A stretch of DNA of 64,000 nt from Pyropia yezoensis (taxonomy: Eukaryota; Rhodophyta; Bangiophyceae; Bangiales; Bangiaceae): positions 20,434,020 through 20,498,019 of the forward strand of contig CM020620.1 in assembly GCA_009829735.1 (NCBI GenBank), written 5' to 3'. Both the position numbers and the translations under genes were made by a program. Positions 34,933 through 46,569 of this stretch are shown one piece after another. The notes beneath the pieces were generated by a model. The model did not search any database. It saw only the letters and a list, made by a program, of their open reading frames with translations, and was not told where the DNA came from. Position 1 is the stretch's first letter, and every line of letters begins with the position of its first letter.

Positions 34933-36876
34933 TCGTTTCCCGCCGACTTGGCGTCCGAATCTGAGGACGAAGGGGAAGACGACGAGTCCGAGGACGACGT
35001 GTCCGCCTCCTCCGCCGAGGGTGTGGCGACCGCGACGACCGGTCGAGACCCACCCTCGCGGCGTGAACGTACTTCGCTCGTAGCCGACTTCTTACTCGCA
35101 TTCCTAACAAGTTGTTGGATGCGTTTACTCAACTTGGGGCAATCATATGCCCAGTGTCCATCGGAGTTGCAGTTCCAACACCGATGGTCAGTTCCCGGAG
35201 GGGTCTTCCCAACTGGGGAAGACGAAGAGGTACCCTGGGAAGTTCCCACGGCAGCTACCACCCTCTCCTTGCGGACTCGGCGTGCCTCTCTCAACTCTCT
35301 GGCCTGGCGCGCCTCCTCCCGTTCCTTGGCCAGCTCGGACTGACGCTCCTGGCGTTGTTCCTCCCGCAACTTGCGGTAGGCCTCGCCTCTGCGGTAGGCG
35401 AACCTAGCCAACTCGGCCAGGGTCGCCCGGGCAGTGTTATGCTCCCGGGTCTCCATCCGGACTGACCAATGGAGCCCTTCCACAAATCGACTCTTCACCA
35501 CAGCTTGTGGATGAAGGAACCCACAAAGATTGTTCAGCTAACGGACTCGCTCCGCAAAGGACAACTCGTCCTCCGCCTCTTCCTGATGGTCTTGCGTAAA
35601 CTCCTCGACTTGAGAAGCCAACGCTGCCTCATCAAACCGTGGCTCTCAACAACCAGTTGACGAGCTCCAAATAGGACGTCACCTCCCCAGCGCCTCCGCT
35701 TGAGGAGCTAGGCATGACGGACATAAGTTCTGTCCGCAGGTCTCCCTTCGTAAACCCCTGTAGCATGTAGAAAGCCATGCCTTCACTTATGGCATTGTCG
35801 TCACAGGCTTTTGTGAAACGACATAGGAACTCAAAGACACGGAGGGGGGGAGTTCCATCCCACTCCGCTTTGTGCTCAAAAGAGTGAAGTGCATTCTTCT
35901 TGGCACGGCCCATGGCTCGGGCCTGGTCAGGGCCATACACCACCGACTTGTTGTGGAGGGCGTAGGTCTCACAGTCAAAGATCCCCTGGTAGACCGGGTT
36001 GGCTACCTGGATCTTGGGCGGCACTTCACGTTGAGGGAACAGCCGCTGTGGCACTGGGGTAAGGTCACCCTCAGTGCCTGTAGTCCGGCGCGGCGCGCTT
36101 GGTGTAGCCGCCGGCGTTTCCGGGGGGAACTCCCCCGTGAAGGGCGTACGCCCCACCGAGTATGGTGTGGCTCCCTCTTTGGAAGTCACAGGTGTCGCCC
36201 CCTGTTCGGGGCGACCAGAGGTAGGCGTGAGGAGGGATTCCCCCGGCGCCTGCGGGCTCGAAAGCCCCGATCCGGTCTGGACATCAAGGCCATCTGGCAA
36301 ACTCGCCACAATCTGATTCAGAATTGTATTCGTCATCGTGACCACCAGGTCCGGCAAAGTCTGCCGCAACACAATGGTCGCCTCCCGACGGACAGTTTCC
36401 GCGAGGAGTGGATTGACGACTCCGGTTGAGTCTCGGTCCGCCTCCGGGAGTCCACCTGAGGGGTAACCACGTTCCTCAGGGGTCTCAACCGGGGGCATGG
36501 GCACGAGCCCATCGCCGACCAACGGAGGTCCGCCGTCCTCCGAAAGCCTAGTTGGCGACGGCTCCAAGCCAAAGTTGGCTCCAACCCGAGTGGAACCCGC
36601 GGGGACAGTCCTCACCCCTTGGGACGTTCCCGTTGAGTATACCATGCGGTGGCCAGACTTCGGCCCACCCACATCAGAAGTGTCACCCGAGTGAACTCCC
36701 GACTGAGTCGGGGTGGCCTGTTGCCCGCCCGTACTTCCGGTCCTGCTGGCTTGAGGGACCTCTAGTCCCTCTGCGACCCCAGGTAAACCCACCTGTGTCT
36801 CACCAGTATTCAAAGGCACTGAATTACGTGCGGCACCCGTGTACTCCCCGGACGACGGGGGGTCCGAGCGAGCCAT
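34929..36876 (-). CDS. gag: C1 gag (two frames)
   Basis: Starts at ATG 36876 (MARSDPPSSGEY). A long Pro/Thr/Gly-rich N-terminus precedes the capsid-like region ending SYLELVNWLLRATV, with a stop at 35632-35634. The second frame (+1) continues with FDEAALASQVEEF. It then has a charged helix rich in Arg/Glu (LREEQRQERQ) and the knuckle CWNCNSDGHWAYDC, ending at a TGA overlapping the pol ATG as ATGA (34929-34932). The same break occurs in C2 at ACG GTT TGA, which argues for programmed +1 frameshifting rather than random damage. Unlike C2, the first frame has no other indel. Confidence 0.85.
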
Positions 36877-36974
36877 GTTGGCTAACGATCCGTATGACAC
36901 GGTCGAAGTCCACCGTTCCTCTGAGACAGAGGGCCCCCCACACCCGGGTGCACCCGGAGGTAAAGTTTACCTCT

Positions 36975-36993
36975 GTCCCCTGCTGCTCCACCA
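36975..36993 (-). promoter_or_regulatory. primer binding site of C1
   Basis: TGGTGGAGCAGCAGGGGAC, two bases inside the 5' LTR, matches the A and C2 sites except for the last base. Confidence 0.7.
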
Positions 36994-36995
36994 AA

Positions 36996-37464
36996 TGTGG
37001 CAAAAACCACTAGCACACACGGCACCCAAGTTGGGGCGGTGTGCAAGGGCTGCCTCCCGTGTCGGGGGAACCGTAAGAAGTGCAAGTCGCACACACTCTG
37101 TCCCTGTTGTGGGGCAAACCCCCCACGGACAAACAAGAGGATGGTGTGTGGTCCAACAGTTTCTTGGTCGGGACGGGGACGCAGGGCCAAGCCCCGCTGT
37201 CCCTCCCCTTATCCCCCCAGGGGCCCCTCAGAATCTCGCCACTCAGAATCTCCCACCCCAGCACCTGCCCACCGGGCCACACGAAAATTCAAGACGATAA
37301 ATGCAGAAAACCCTCAAATCCAAGTTGGATTTACTACTAAGCTAACTATCCCAAACTTAGGGAATATGGACCCAAATGCAGGGGGAGGAACGGATCAGGC
37401 TAGTGGCCTGCCGCCCCTTGCATGGCACGTGTTGCCCCCCTACCTGTGGGTCAATACTGCCACA
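36996..37464 (-). repeat. 5' LTR of C1
   Basis: 469 bp, same ends as the other C LTRs. It includes CACCCAAGTTGGGGCGGTG, the same CCCAAGTTGGG core seen as palindromes in the antisense ORF. Confidence 0.95.
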
Positions 37465-38808
37465 GTCCTCGTCGTCATCCGCTTCGTCTTCGCCTTCCAT
37501 GTAGTCGTCGTCACCGTCTGCCAGCGAGTTGTCTGTGGTCCCGCGGCTACCGCGCGTGCCCTTGCCTTTTCCCTTCTTGACGGGGGGCGTACGCCTCTTA
37601 AGCGTGGCGCGGTCATACCGCCGCATGGCTCGGGGGACGTCCGCAGGACTGCACTGCAGCTTTTCCCTCACCAAAAACTCCATGACCACGCGGTTCTCGC
37701 TCGACTTCATGATCATGTTGTCGGGTCGTCGAGCGCGCGCCAGGCTGCGCTTCACGTGGTCGAGGTAGTCGATACGCAGCTCTTCCACTTCCGCTTCCGT
37801 CAAGTCACGCAATGGCTGAAACCGCGGCGCATTGGCTGGTCCAGCAGAGGAAGCCGGTGCAGGCGCCCCCCGTGGGCGCGTGGCCCCAGAGCGTCGCGTG
37901 GATCCGAGGGATGGCGACTCGGCGCGAGAGCCAGAGCCAGACCCTGCACCAGAACGTGCTCCAGTACCACCTTTAAGACCCCCTCGAGGACCCCCTCGAG
38001 GACCCCGTTCAGGTCCCGGTCGAGGCCCCCGTTGAGGAATACCGCCCGGATCACGTGCAGAGCCGCCGACAGCATCACCGGCACTAGGCGCGGCATCGCC
38101 TGCCCTTCGTCCCGTGCCGCCGGCGGGCGCCTTTCGAGAGCCACTGCCGCCGCCCACGTACGAGTGCCCCCCCCGACGTGCCCGCGGGCCTTGTGCAGCC
38201 CGTTGGTCGGTGAGCCCTGGCTCGGCGTCCACACGCGCGCGATTGCGGCGTCGAGGGTCGTTTCCGGTCCCGTCTCGGACCGTACGCTTTCGCGAGGCCG
38301 GTGCTGACGCACCTGCACCAGCCGCAGAGGTGGTTGCCCGTCGCTCCGCGGCAAGTCGTTGCGCCGCCGCCTCCGCGGCGTCGAGGTCGGCCGCTGGAGG
38401 AGCTCGCGCGCGAGAGGCCGCAGCTGCTTCCTGCGGCCGAGGCGGGGTCGCATCGACCGGTCGCGCAGGTCGGCCAGCAGAGACCAACGCAGATGCATCT
38501 ATGCGGCGCAAATTGACGGTGGTGCGCTCGATCCGCGCTCCATGACGTACAACGGCCGGTGCGGCCTCCTCTGCATCTGCAGCCTCATCAGGCACAGCGT
38601 CAGCAGGGCACGCATCCGACGCACGCCTGTCAGACGACCGACCACCCTGAGACCCAGGAGGATCGCGCGCGGCGGCAGTCGCACCCGAAGCTTCAGGCCC
38701 AGCCGCTGCGCGAGCCGATGCCGTTCTTCTCGGCCGGCCTGGCGGGGTCCTTCGTCGCACCGGCGCAGCGTCATGAGCTCCCCCATGATTGTGGTCGCCA
38801 GGAGCCAT
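37465..38808 (-). CDS. gene H, 5' portion
   Basis: Starts at ATG 38808 (MAPGDHNHGG). A probable 5' intron lies just upstream, with a GTCTCTCACAG acceptor near 38900. The 448 codons to the C1 insertion are Ala/Arg/Pro-rich with low complexity up to about residue 340. A better-ordered basic helical block follows (LTEAEVEELRIDYLDHVKRS ... VVMEFLVREKLQC), then a KKGKGKG patch and an acidic run. After removing C1 and one GTCCT, the codons GAG GAC join GAC GAC in the same frame at 18424. The complete protein would be about 837 residues with the 250-bp intron spliced. No known family was recognised. C1 breaks the gene at this locus unless the 19 kb is spliced out. Confidence 0.55.
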
Positions 38809-39199
38809 CGTTGACGAGTCTTCGATGGCAGGCACCAGGCGCAGGGGGCCTGGCCACGGGGAGGCGACGCCGTCTGCGCAACCAAACTGGTCCGTAGCTC
38901 TGTGAGAGACGAACGTGAAGCCAGAGAAGTCAAACAAAGAAGACCAAAGCAGTCGAGGCACGACAACGAGAGCGTGATAAGGACGCATGTGAGAACATCG
39001 ATGAGGACACGAACAGACCTCAACCCCCACCCCCCCCCCCCCCTCTCTCTCTCTTCGTCCTCGGGTGGTTGACGCGTTCATTGAAGCCGCCATCCCAGGT
39101 ATTGCAGTCATCGGCCAGCGTGAGCGTAGATCGACATACTGTGGAGATTGGACGCGATCTTCACGATCGCTTGTGGCAGGAGCAACGGCATCTGCGTCG

Positions 39200-39570
39200 G
39201 TGTCGCTACGGGAGTAAAGCAAATCGTAAGAACAAGCATTAGACCGCCCACGAGGACACATATGAGGACGTCACAAGAGCACATATGAGGGAGACATAAA
39301 GACCCCCATAAGTAGCCGTCAGGAACAGGCCAGACACAAGCTCGTGAGTAAGCTCTCCCCCCCGTTTGCTCCCACCCAGCCTTGATGCACCGCACACGCG
39401 CACTCCATGTCACCCTCACCAGGGCACAACACGCACATGACAAAAACGCACACATGAGGACTCGTACCTGTGCTGATCACCGGGCAAGGGGTTAACGGCA
39501 GGCAGATCGTGTCCAGGAGCGCGCGCCTCACCTGACTCCGCCGTATCCTGGAAGCTTAACGCCCGCGCAA
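39200..39570. promoter_or_regulatory. upstream region of gene H with transposon subterminal motifs
   Basis: It contains AGGACGTCACAAGA (39264), ACATATGAGG repeated twice, and further AGACC phrases shared with the left end of the transposon. This is likely the 5' untranslated and promoter side of gene H. No TATA box was seen. Confidence 0.3.
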
Positions 39571-39735
39571 CCACAGACCCGAGTGTGCGCGTTGCTCCAG
39601 GAAGCGCCTCAAGCTCTCTCACCCGCCCCGGTCCCCCTGCCAGCCCCGCCGTCGCGAAAGCTGCTCCTGCTCCCGCCCCCGCCACCGACGCCAGGCCGAG
39701 TGGGACAGCCTCTGCCGGCCCGCCCCGCCCCGCCC

Positions 39736-40870
39736 GGCCCCCTCCGCGAGCAGTCCGGTCGGGGGGCGAACCCGAGGGGGGATTTAGACCCCCTCCGATC
39801 CCCGCGATGGCGATTGGCGCGCCAGGCTCGCCGCCGGCCGGGGCGGGCCCGCCCCGCCCCCCTTCCGCGCGCAGGCCGGCCGGGGGGCGGACCCGACGGG
39901 AGATTTCCCCCCCCCGCCCCACCCGCGCCAATGTGATTGGCGCGCCGTCAGTCTGGGCGGACCTGCCTCGCCCCGCCCCCCCCCCCCCGCGCGCAGGTCG
40001 GCCGAGGAGTCGCCGCCGGCGTGGGCCCGCCACGCCCCACCCCTCCCCCCCGCGCGCGGGCGGGCCGGGCCCCGCCCCGCCCGCCCCCCTCCGCGCGCAG
40101 GCCGGCCGGGGGACGGACCCGACGGGAGATTTCCCCACCCCGCCCCACCCGCGCCAATAAGATTGGCGCGCCGTCGGTCGGGGCGGGCCTGCGGCGCCCC
40201 TCTCCCCCACCCCCGCGCGCCGGGGTGCCCCCGTCCGCGTGGGCCCGCCCCGCCCCGCCCGCCCCCCTCCGCGCGCAGTCCGGTCGGGGGGCGAACCCGA
40301 GGAGGGATTTAGACCCCTTCCGATCCCCGCCACGGCGATTGGCGCGCATGGCACGCCGTCGGCCGGGGCGGGCCCGCCCCGCCCCGCCCGCCCCCCTTCC
40401 GCGCGCAGGCCAGCCGGGGGGCGGACCCGACGGGAGATTTACCCCCCCCGCCCCACCCGCGCCAATGTGATTGGCGCGCCGTCAGTCTGGGCGGACCTGC
40501 CCCGCCCCGCCCCCCCCCCCCCGCGCGCAGGTCGGCCGGGGAGTCGCCGTCGGCGTGGGCCCGCCACGCCCCACCCCTCCCCCCCGCGCGCGGGCGGGCC
40601 CGGCCCCGCCCCACCCGCCCCCCTCCGCGCGCAGGCCGGCCGGGGGGCGGACCCGACGGGGGATTCCCCCCCCCGCCCCACCCACGCCAATGAGATTGGC
40701 GCGCCGTCGGTCGGGGCGCGCCCGCCTCGCCCTGCCCCCCCCCCGCGCGCAGTTTGCCCGGGAGTCGCCGTCCGGGGGGGCCCGCTACGTCCCACCCCCC
40801 CTGCGCTCGCCACCGCAACTGGCGCGCTGTCGCTCGGGGCCGACCTGCCGCGCGCCGCCCCCCCCCCACC
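39736..40870. repeat. 526-bp higher-order repeat of CCAAT-bearing GC units between divergent genes
   Basis: Phrases such as CCTCCGCGcGCAGTCCGGTCGG recur at 39741 and 40267, a period of 526 bp over two copies plus a partial third. Each copy is built from shorter related units (about 110-130 bp) containing GCGCCAATnnnATTGGCGCGCC, an inverted pair of CCAAT boxes (for example 39925, 40150, 40458 and 40685). It lies between the 5' ends of gene H (minus) and the transposase (plus), so it may act as a bidirectional promoter. The long open frames here on both strands are Ala/Pro/Gly/Arg repeats and are not considered genes. Confidence 0.75.
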
Positions 40871-41170
40871 GGGAAGGGAACAGCGCGCACACGCGCTGCT
40901 CCCTTCCCTGCGCAGTTGCATCAAGACCGCGTCGCAGTGCTCGACGGCGCCGCACAGGCGCGCCGCGGTGCGTGCGTGCTGCGCACGCCGCCGCACTCGC
41001 ATGCCGCACGCGCCGCTGCTACGTGGCGACGCTGCCACCCGCGGTGGCCTCAGGCGCCGCCGGCCGCGCGACTGTGTTCATGCTCGCTGCTCATCTGGTC
41101 CCCGCGACGCGCTGGCGTCCTCGGCCCTCGTGTCCTTCGTATTCTTCACGCGCTCACCTCCACCCCCACC

Positions 41171-44100
41171 ATGCTCACGTGTCCTTTTGTTGACTGCCCC
41201 CGTCAGGTCAGCACCGCGCTGCACCTCGGGAGGCACTGCGCATTTGCCCATCCGGGGACGTCCTTGCCCAAGCCGGACGATGTGTCCACGGAACCTGCTG
41301 CGGCATCTGCGGCTGGCGACGAGTGTGACGCTGGGCGACAGCGGCGGTGCGACCTGCGTTCGAACCGTCGGACGAAGCGACGCCGACCGGTGGGAGGCGG
41401 ACAAGACCACGACGAGACCATTGGACAAGGACGTCATGAGATCAACAACGAGGACTCAAACAAGGCTGGCAATGGCGACGCAGATGAGGACACCTACTGC
41501 TTCGCAGACTCAGACCCCGAGCAAGACCTCTCCGAGTACCCTGACAAGACCACCGTTACATCGGATGTAGAGCCTGACACTGACGACGCGGCGTCCACCG
41601 CCACGACAGCTGGTGACATGGAGGACCCGGGCAACTACCTCGGATTGGAGGACGTCTGCTCGGACGAGGACTACGAAGAGGACGAGGACGCGGCGGACGA
41701 GGACGACGTCAGCACGCTCTTCCTGGAGTCGCTTCGTGACCGTACGACGGCTGCTGTCTCTGCAGAGCCTCTGGGCGGTGACCTCGGGGGGACTCTGTGC
41801 GGCCGAGTCCTGCACCACTATGAGAGCATGGAGGACCACGATCGGGCAACATCCGTGTTTACCAACTCCCGGGACATTGGGCCGCAGCCCCTCTTCGACA
41901 CCGCCGCGCTCCGCCAGATTTTTGCGCACGCATGCGCTTCAGGGGGGGCCGGTTTGTCACGGATCGAGATCTACGACTACTATGGCGTGCTGCGTGCAAC
42001 CGAGCGGGCTGCCCGTGGTTCCATCCCGTTTAAGGACCGGTTTAAGACCAAGTCTGCGTTTTTTCGAGCCATCCGGAACGAGAACAGGCGCACGCTCAAG
42101 TACCTCGGCTGGCGTTACGTCACGCACTTTAAGCGTGAGTCGCCGTACAAGATCCACTACGTTGACGGCCTTGACGTCATCCAGGACCTGTGCCTGCGCT
42201 CGTCCGTCATCCGTTTTGACAAGGATGACGTGCGGATCGTAGCTGGAGCACGAGTAGGCGGTCAACATTCGGGACAAGGCCCTCGTGCAGACGGACCACC
42301 AGACCATGATGAGACCACCCACCAAGACCGTCGTCGAGGTCCCGCTCCAGGACACGAGCAGGACCTTCCGCGTCCTGCCCAAGCGCCGTCTGCAGCGGCG
42401 GCTGCGCCGTTGGACGCAGCAGCTCTTGCTCGGAAGAATCTTGGCCGGCACAACCCGGGACACACTGGTCTAATGGACGGCGTCATGTTCAAGAAGCCAC
42501 TTGAGGACGTCAACAATAGCCCGCTCCTGCCGCCTGGAACCAAGATGCTGGCCGTCATGGCGTACTCCGACGGTACCTGCGTGACGAGCAACGGTGGTAG
42601 GCATGGGCGGTAGGGAGCTACTCTGAGTGCTTATCTATGGTCTGGTGTGGGTCTCATGCTTGTGTCCGGAGGCGTGCTCTGATACATCACCGGTGGCGAA
42701 TTTGGTGGTCTTGGACCTCGTGCAGCTGTGTCTGTCTACGTGTTGAGGATGCGAGTTATGAATTTTCTTACGAAGGAGGAGACCTGGCCTACTCTCGCCC
42801 TCATTCCACAGGTGGATGCAAAGTTTTAAGGCCATGTCGAATGAGAATGCTGCGCTTCTCCGCAAGCGGCTGCTGCAAAAGACTTTCCACCTCGTTTTTA
42901 GACGGGTCATGCAAGCGTCCCACTTTGGAGCGGTTCTAACTCTCAAAGATGGCACAACATGGACGGTATCCCCGCGGATGACGGGCTACCAGGCTGACTG
43001 CCCAGAGGAACGCAGCATCATGTGTTTGAAGCAACACGGTGGCGACCACGACTGTACTGCGTGCATGTCGCCCTCTGACGTTTCTTGTACTCGAGATGGT
43101 GTTGGACACGAGGATCGACCTCTGCTACCGACGGTTGATGCGCAGCTAAGAGCGGCGACGATTCTAGCCACGCTCGGAAACACGCGGGCGGTGAAGGACA
43201 TCACCAAGCAATTCGGGGTGGTCCCTTGCGTGCCCGCCTTGGCTGGGTGGACGAGCTTGGGATCGGGTCCGCGGTTGCTTTACAAAGCTCCCGCGTTTGA
43301 CGCGCTTCACGTACGTCTTAACTTCTCTCCTCAGTTTCTAGACTCACGTTTGATCCTATGACCGTCGTACTGCACTTCTGCAGTGAGATTGGGAAGGTCC
43401 TCCGGCGTCGTTCTACGGCAGCTTTCTGACCACCACGTCTCTCTCTTGTGGTTGTGTGTGTGCCTCTGACACAGGTCGTGGACGTCGGGGTCGTGCGCAT
43501 GATTAGCAACGACGTGGCTATGTACGCCGAGTGGGTGCACAAGGAAAAAGGGTCGCTGGTGCACGGCGATTTTTCAACCTCCATGCGCAGCACCAACATG
43601 CGCTTTCATCATGCGTGTCTAGAGGGGCGCGTCCCCCACCTTGAGCCCGGGTAAGTGAGAGAGTTCCGCTTGTCCGTGAGAGCCCTGTTGGGAAGGACGA
43701 GTGGCCGGCCGCCCAAAGAGGTACACTATCAACTATGCAGAGTCTGACAGTCAGTTCCGAATCGATGACTATCGTTCTTGTCTGTGGCATTAACTGTGGT
43801 TTTATGTCCCGTCCTTGTCGGATAACTTGGCAGGTAATGGAACAATCCCGGTACAAGGCAGCCCCGCCTCAAAGACAACGAGCACAGGCGCGCAGTGCGC
43901 TTCATGCCGTTCTCTGTCGCCGGCGTCCTGGGCACCTCTGATGGGGACTGGAGCCACACCGCCCTGACGTGGTCCCTGTGTGAGTTCGCCGCGTTGATGT
44001 GTGACATCTTTGGCCCGGCTTGTGAGCCGAGCGGGTCCGCGGCGGACAAGGTCAAGCTGCTTTGTCAGCGCATGCAGCACTGGTTGCTGGTCGACTTTCC

Positions 44101-45064
44101 TGCGCTCTTTGGCGTGGCGCAGCGCCCCAAGCTGCACAAGTTCATTGCTCACCTGTACGACGCGATCCTCCTACGAGGCAACTTCAAGGACGGAGACACA
44201 GGCCTTAATGAGGCCCTCCACAAGGCCATCAAGAAAGCCTGGATGAGGACGAACAAGAGGCAGGGTGAGACTGCGTTGCAGTTGATCATGGCCGAGCAGG
44301 TTGCCACGTCTGTGTGTCGGTACTTGAACTCGCAGGTGCACCGTCAGGGAGAGCTGGCGGCGGCGGACGGCGTGGACCCGGCGGGGAAGGAGCAGGTCGC
44401 TGAGGACGAGACTGGCTCGGTGGACGGCAGCGACATCGAGCGGGGGGCGTCGTGTGCGGGGCGTGCTCCTGGTGCCGGCGCGCGACGGAAGCGGCAGTAT
44501 GGCCTACTTAGGACCCCTGCTCGCCTTGCTGTTGACCTCAACCTACCTGGAGTGGCAGCCACTCTGGGTGTTGATGCTCGTGTGCCTGTGCGTTTCCGGG
44601 AGGCTGTTGTGTTGGCGCATGTGCCGTTGCGGTTTGATGGTCGGTGGCAAATCGCGCGTGCGGCCAAGGACTTTTACGGCGGCCCGCACTACAGCTGGGT
44701 CCTGTACCGGGACGGTGGGGGGCGTCAACTGTACAGGCGTTGAAGAGCGGTACCCGGTGACGTGGGGGAGGTGTCCCGGGACGTCGTCGTGGTGGAGCGC
44801 GCTCGGCCCGCGCCAGCGGCGGCCAAGTGTCCGTTCACGGCGTATGGGTGCCAGAGATTGCAGTGGGTAACTGAAGTGGGCCGTGAGGGGCCCGTCCTTG
44901 GGGCGGTCTCAACCGATGCTTATGTAAGGGTGCTTTGTGTGGAGTATGACTGGGGCGACTTTGTGAAACGCCATGGACTGAAGGTGATGCCCATAGCTGT
45001 CCCCACGAACCCGGTGGAGGTGCAGCAACGTCGGTTCTTTACCAACGCGTTCGTGCGCGAGTAG
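41171..45064 (+). pseudogene. Plavaka-like (CACTA superfamily) transposase gene, multi-exon, with small breaks
   Basis: Transposase expected to cut and paste the element. It starts at ATG 41171 with a C2H2-type finger (MLTCPFVDCPRQ...HCAFAH), then an acidic linker and the conserved region PFKDRFKTKSAFF ... KIHYVDGLDVIQDL. LAVMAYSDGTCV near 42545 fits the first catalytic Asp strand. VNFLTKEETWPTLALIP-like sequence (42735-42810), PRMTGYQADCPEERS...CTACMSP and PALAGWTSLGSGPRLLYKAPAFDALH follow family order. Introns 43311-43474 and about 43651-43857 have GT-AG ends and compatible phases. The last exon has KLHKFIAHLYD...GLNEALHKAIKKAWMRTNKR. Defects: an apparent one-base insertion in the T run near 42825, a frame ambiguity at 42250-42440, and an in-frame TGA at 44741-44743 before the final C-terminal block, which ends at 45064. 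Confidence 0.75.
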
Positions 45065-45172
45065 GCAAAAAGGTCACTCTTGTTTGCCATTGAGTGCTGT
45101 TTTAGGCACTTACGAGTACGTGTTGTTTGCTCTTATGAACACCTTACGACGTCCTTGTCCCTGTGCCTCACG

Positions 45173-45403
45173 ATGGACTCACGCAAAGATCTGCCTCCGT
45201 CTTGCGCCAAGTATGCCGTTGGCTGTCGCTGGCTGGTACGCCGGTGCAGCGCACATGATCTGCTGCGCAATGACTTTGTCCATCATGTGGCAGACTGTCA
45301 CTCGTATAACGAGTCTACCCGGGAAGTGTCGCCGGTACCTAGTGTCTTCGGTGTTGTCGGCACGTTAACGCCCACACATGGCTCAGGATGGGTGCGTAAA
45401 TGA
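45173..45403 (+). CDS. small Cys/His-rich ORF (76 aa)
   Basis: ATG 45173 (MDSRKDLPPSC) opens a short frame with C-x6-C-x6-C-x3-H-x7-HH-x3-C-x-H spacing. This looks like a compact zinc-binding motif, loosely TRAF/SIAH-like. It lies just after the transposase and inside the right end of the transposon. It may be a third small transposon protein or a leftover 3' exon. No homologue was recognised. Confidence 0.3.
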   Translation: MDSRKDLPPSCAKYAVGCRWLVRRCSAHDLLRNDFVHHVADCHSYNESTREVSPVPSVFGVVGTLTPTHGSGWVRK

Positions 45404-46569
45404 GATCTTGTATCTGTCTCAAGCCCGGTCTTGTACTCAAGAGCTCGCAGTGCGGAACGAAGGGGCAACGCAGTCCGCGCACGCAAGCCTGCCTGCCCGA
45501 GGTGCTTTTTGCCTTTGCTGACTATGACACTTACAGTTCCGTTTCGACCAGTCAGGTGCCGCAGACTGACCATCGCGCGAGCGGGTCTCTGCACAAACAC
45601 CCAGGCTCTCGTGACAGCGACGAAGGGGGGCAATCTTGACCGCCTGGCATGCGTCAGGACGCCAGAAATCAGGACGGGCCGCGTCCACGCAATCTCCCGT
45701 TCCTCGACCGCGGGCGCGCGACGGGCTCGCAGGCACTTCTAACACTCTATTGGTCCACCTTGGTTGGTCGCTCGCACGCGGCTGTTCACGGCCACGGCCC
45801 CACTGCGCTCGACGAAGATCTGCGCGCAAGAAGACGGCTGAGCCGCCAAACTCCAGCACGAAGAACACAAGCACGCAAAAAGAAACGCCAAAATGTTCTC
45901 AACACGGGAATAGCGCCCAATCACGCGCCAGCATGGGAGGACCACACTGCAATCCGCTCGTACCACACATCAAAAACGATCTAGTCAACGTATCTGGGCA
46001 CACACGAGACCCGAAGGGATCCCCAGCCCTGCACCTCATTGGCTCGACCAGTAATATCTCCCCGTACTGACGCCGCGGCGGCAGCGGGGGACGGCCGCGG
46101 GAAAATTTCGTGTGCCTCTATGCTTTTTCGAAACGCCTTAATCGGGTGCGGGGGACTTGTTTGTGCTCATTTGGGCCCACCGTCAAGCTTCTAGGCGAAA
46201 TGTTAGTTATTAGTGCCCTAAGCGGCTCTTGATGTGTCTGTAAGCCCGTATATTGACGTATTCAAGCCCGCGACGGGCTCACGAGGTCGACAGGATGCGG
46301 ACTTGACGGAATGAGACCGCCCTCATCCTAACCTGTGAGGTCCTTGAGTCGTGCCGCATCCTCAATTGGTGGGCTCGACGGGGGTCTGAGTCGGCTTCTG
46401 GCGCGACATGGCGTCGGTGCGTCACAACTTCCCCCGCGGGCTCTCTGCACGCCCCAAAATCGGAAGTCAACTCCGTCTGCGGCCAAGTCGCTCCAGACCC
46501 CCCGCGGGGCACGCCCCGATTCGAGACAACTGGCAGGGGACGGAATGAGGTTGCAATTTCCAGCCTCTC
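45404..46569. other. right subterminal region of the transposon, no gene
   Basis: It contains scattered GGTCTTGT and CTCAAG phrases (for example 45408-45442) and no supported reading frame. Confidence 0.45.

Larger units (their letters stand above)
18430..37464 (-). mobile_element. C1: Ty3-type chromovirus LTR retrotransposon (family C), itself split by element A
   Basis: The 469-bp LTRs at both ends (18430-18898 and 36996-37464) begin TGTGGCA and end TGCCACA. They are flanked by the direct repeat GTCCT (18425-18429 and 37465-37469). On the minus strand the order is 5' LTR, primer site, gag, pol, then an antisense ORF (reading plus), purine tract and 3' LTR. Without nested element A and one AGAGC the length is 9378 bp, one base longer than sister copy C2. 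The LTRs differ at about 20 positions (near 96% identity), and pol has several nonsense codons, so this is an older, inactive copy. Confidence 0.95.

Noticed and set aside
39416-40890. Long ORFs (312 and 193 codons and others) in the higher-order repeat
   Set aside because: The repeat units lack stops in several frames; products are Ala/Pro/Gly/Arg repeats only.
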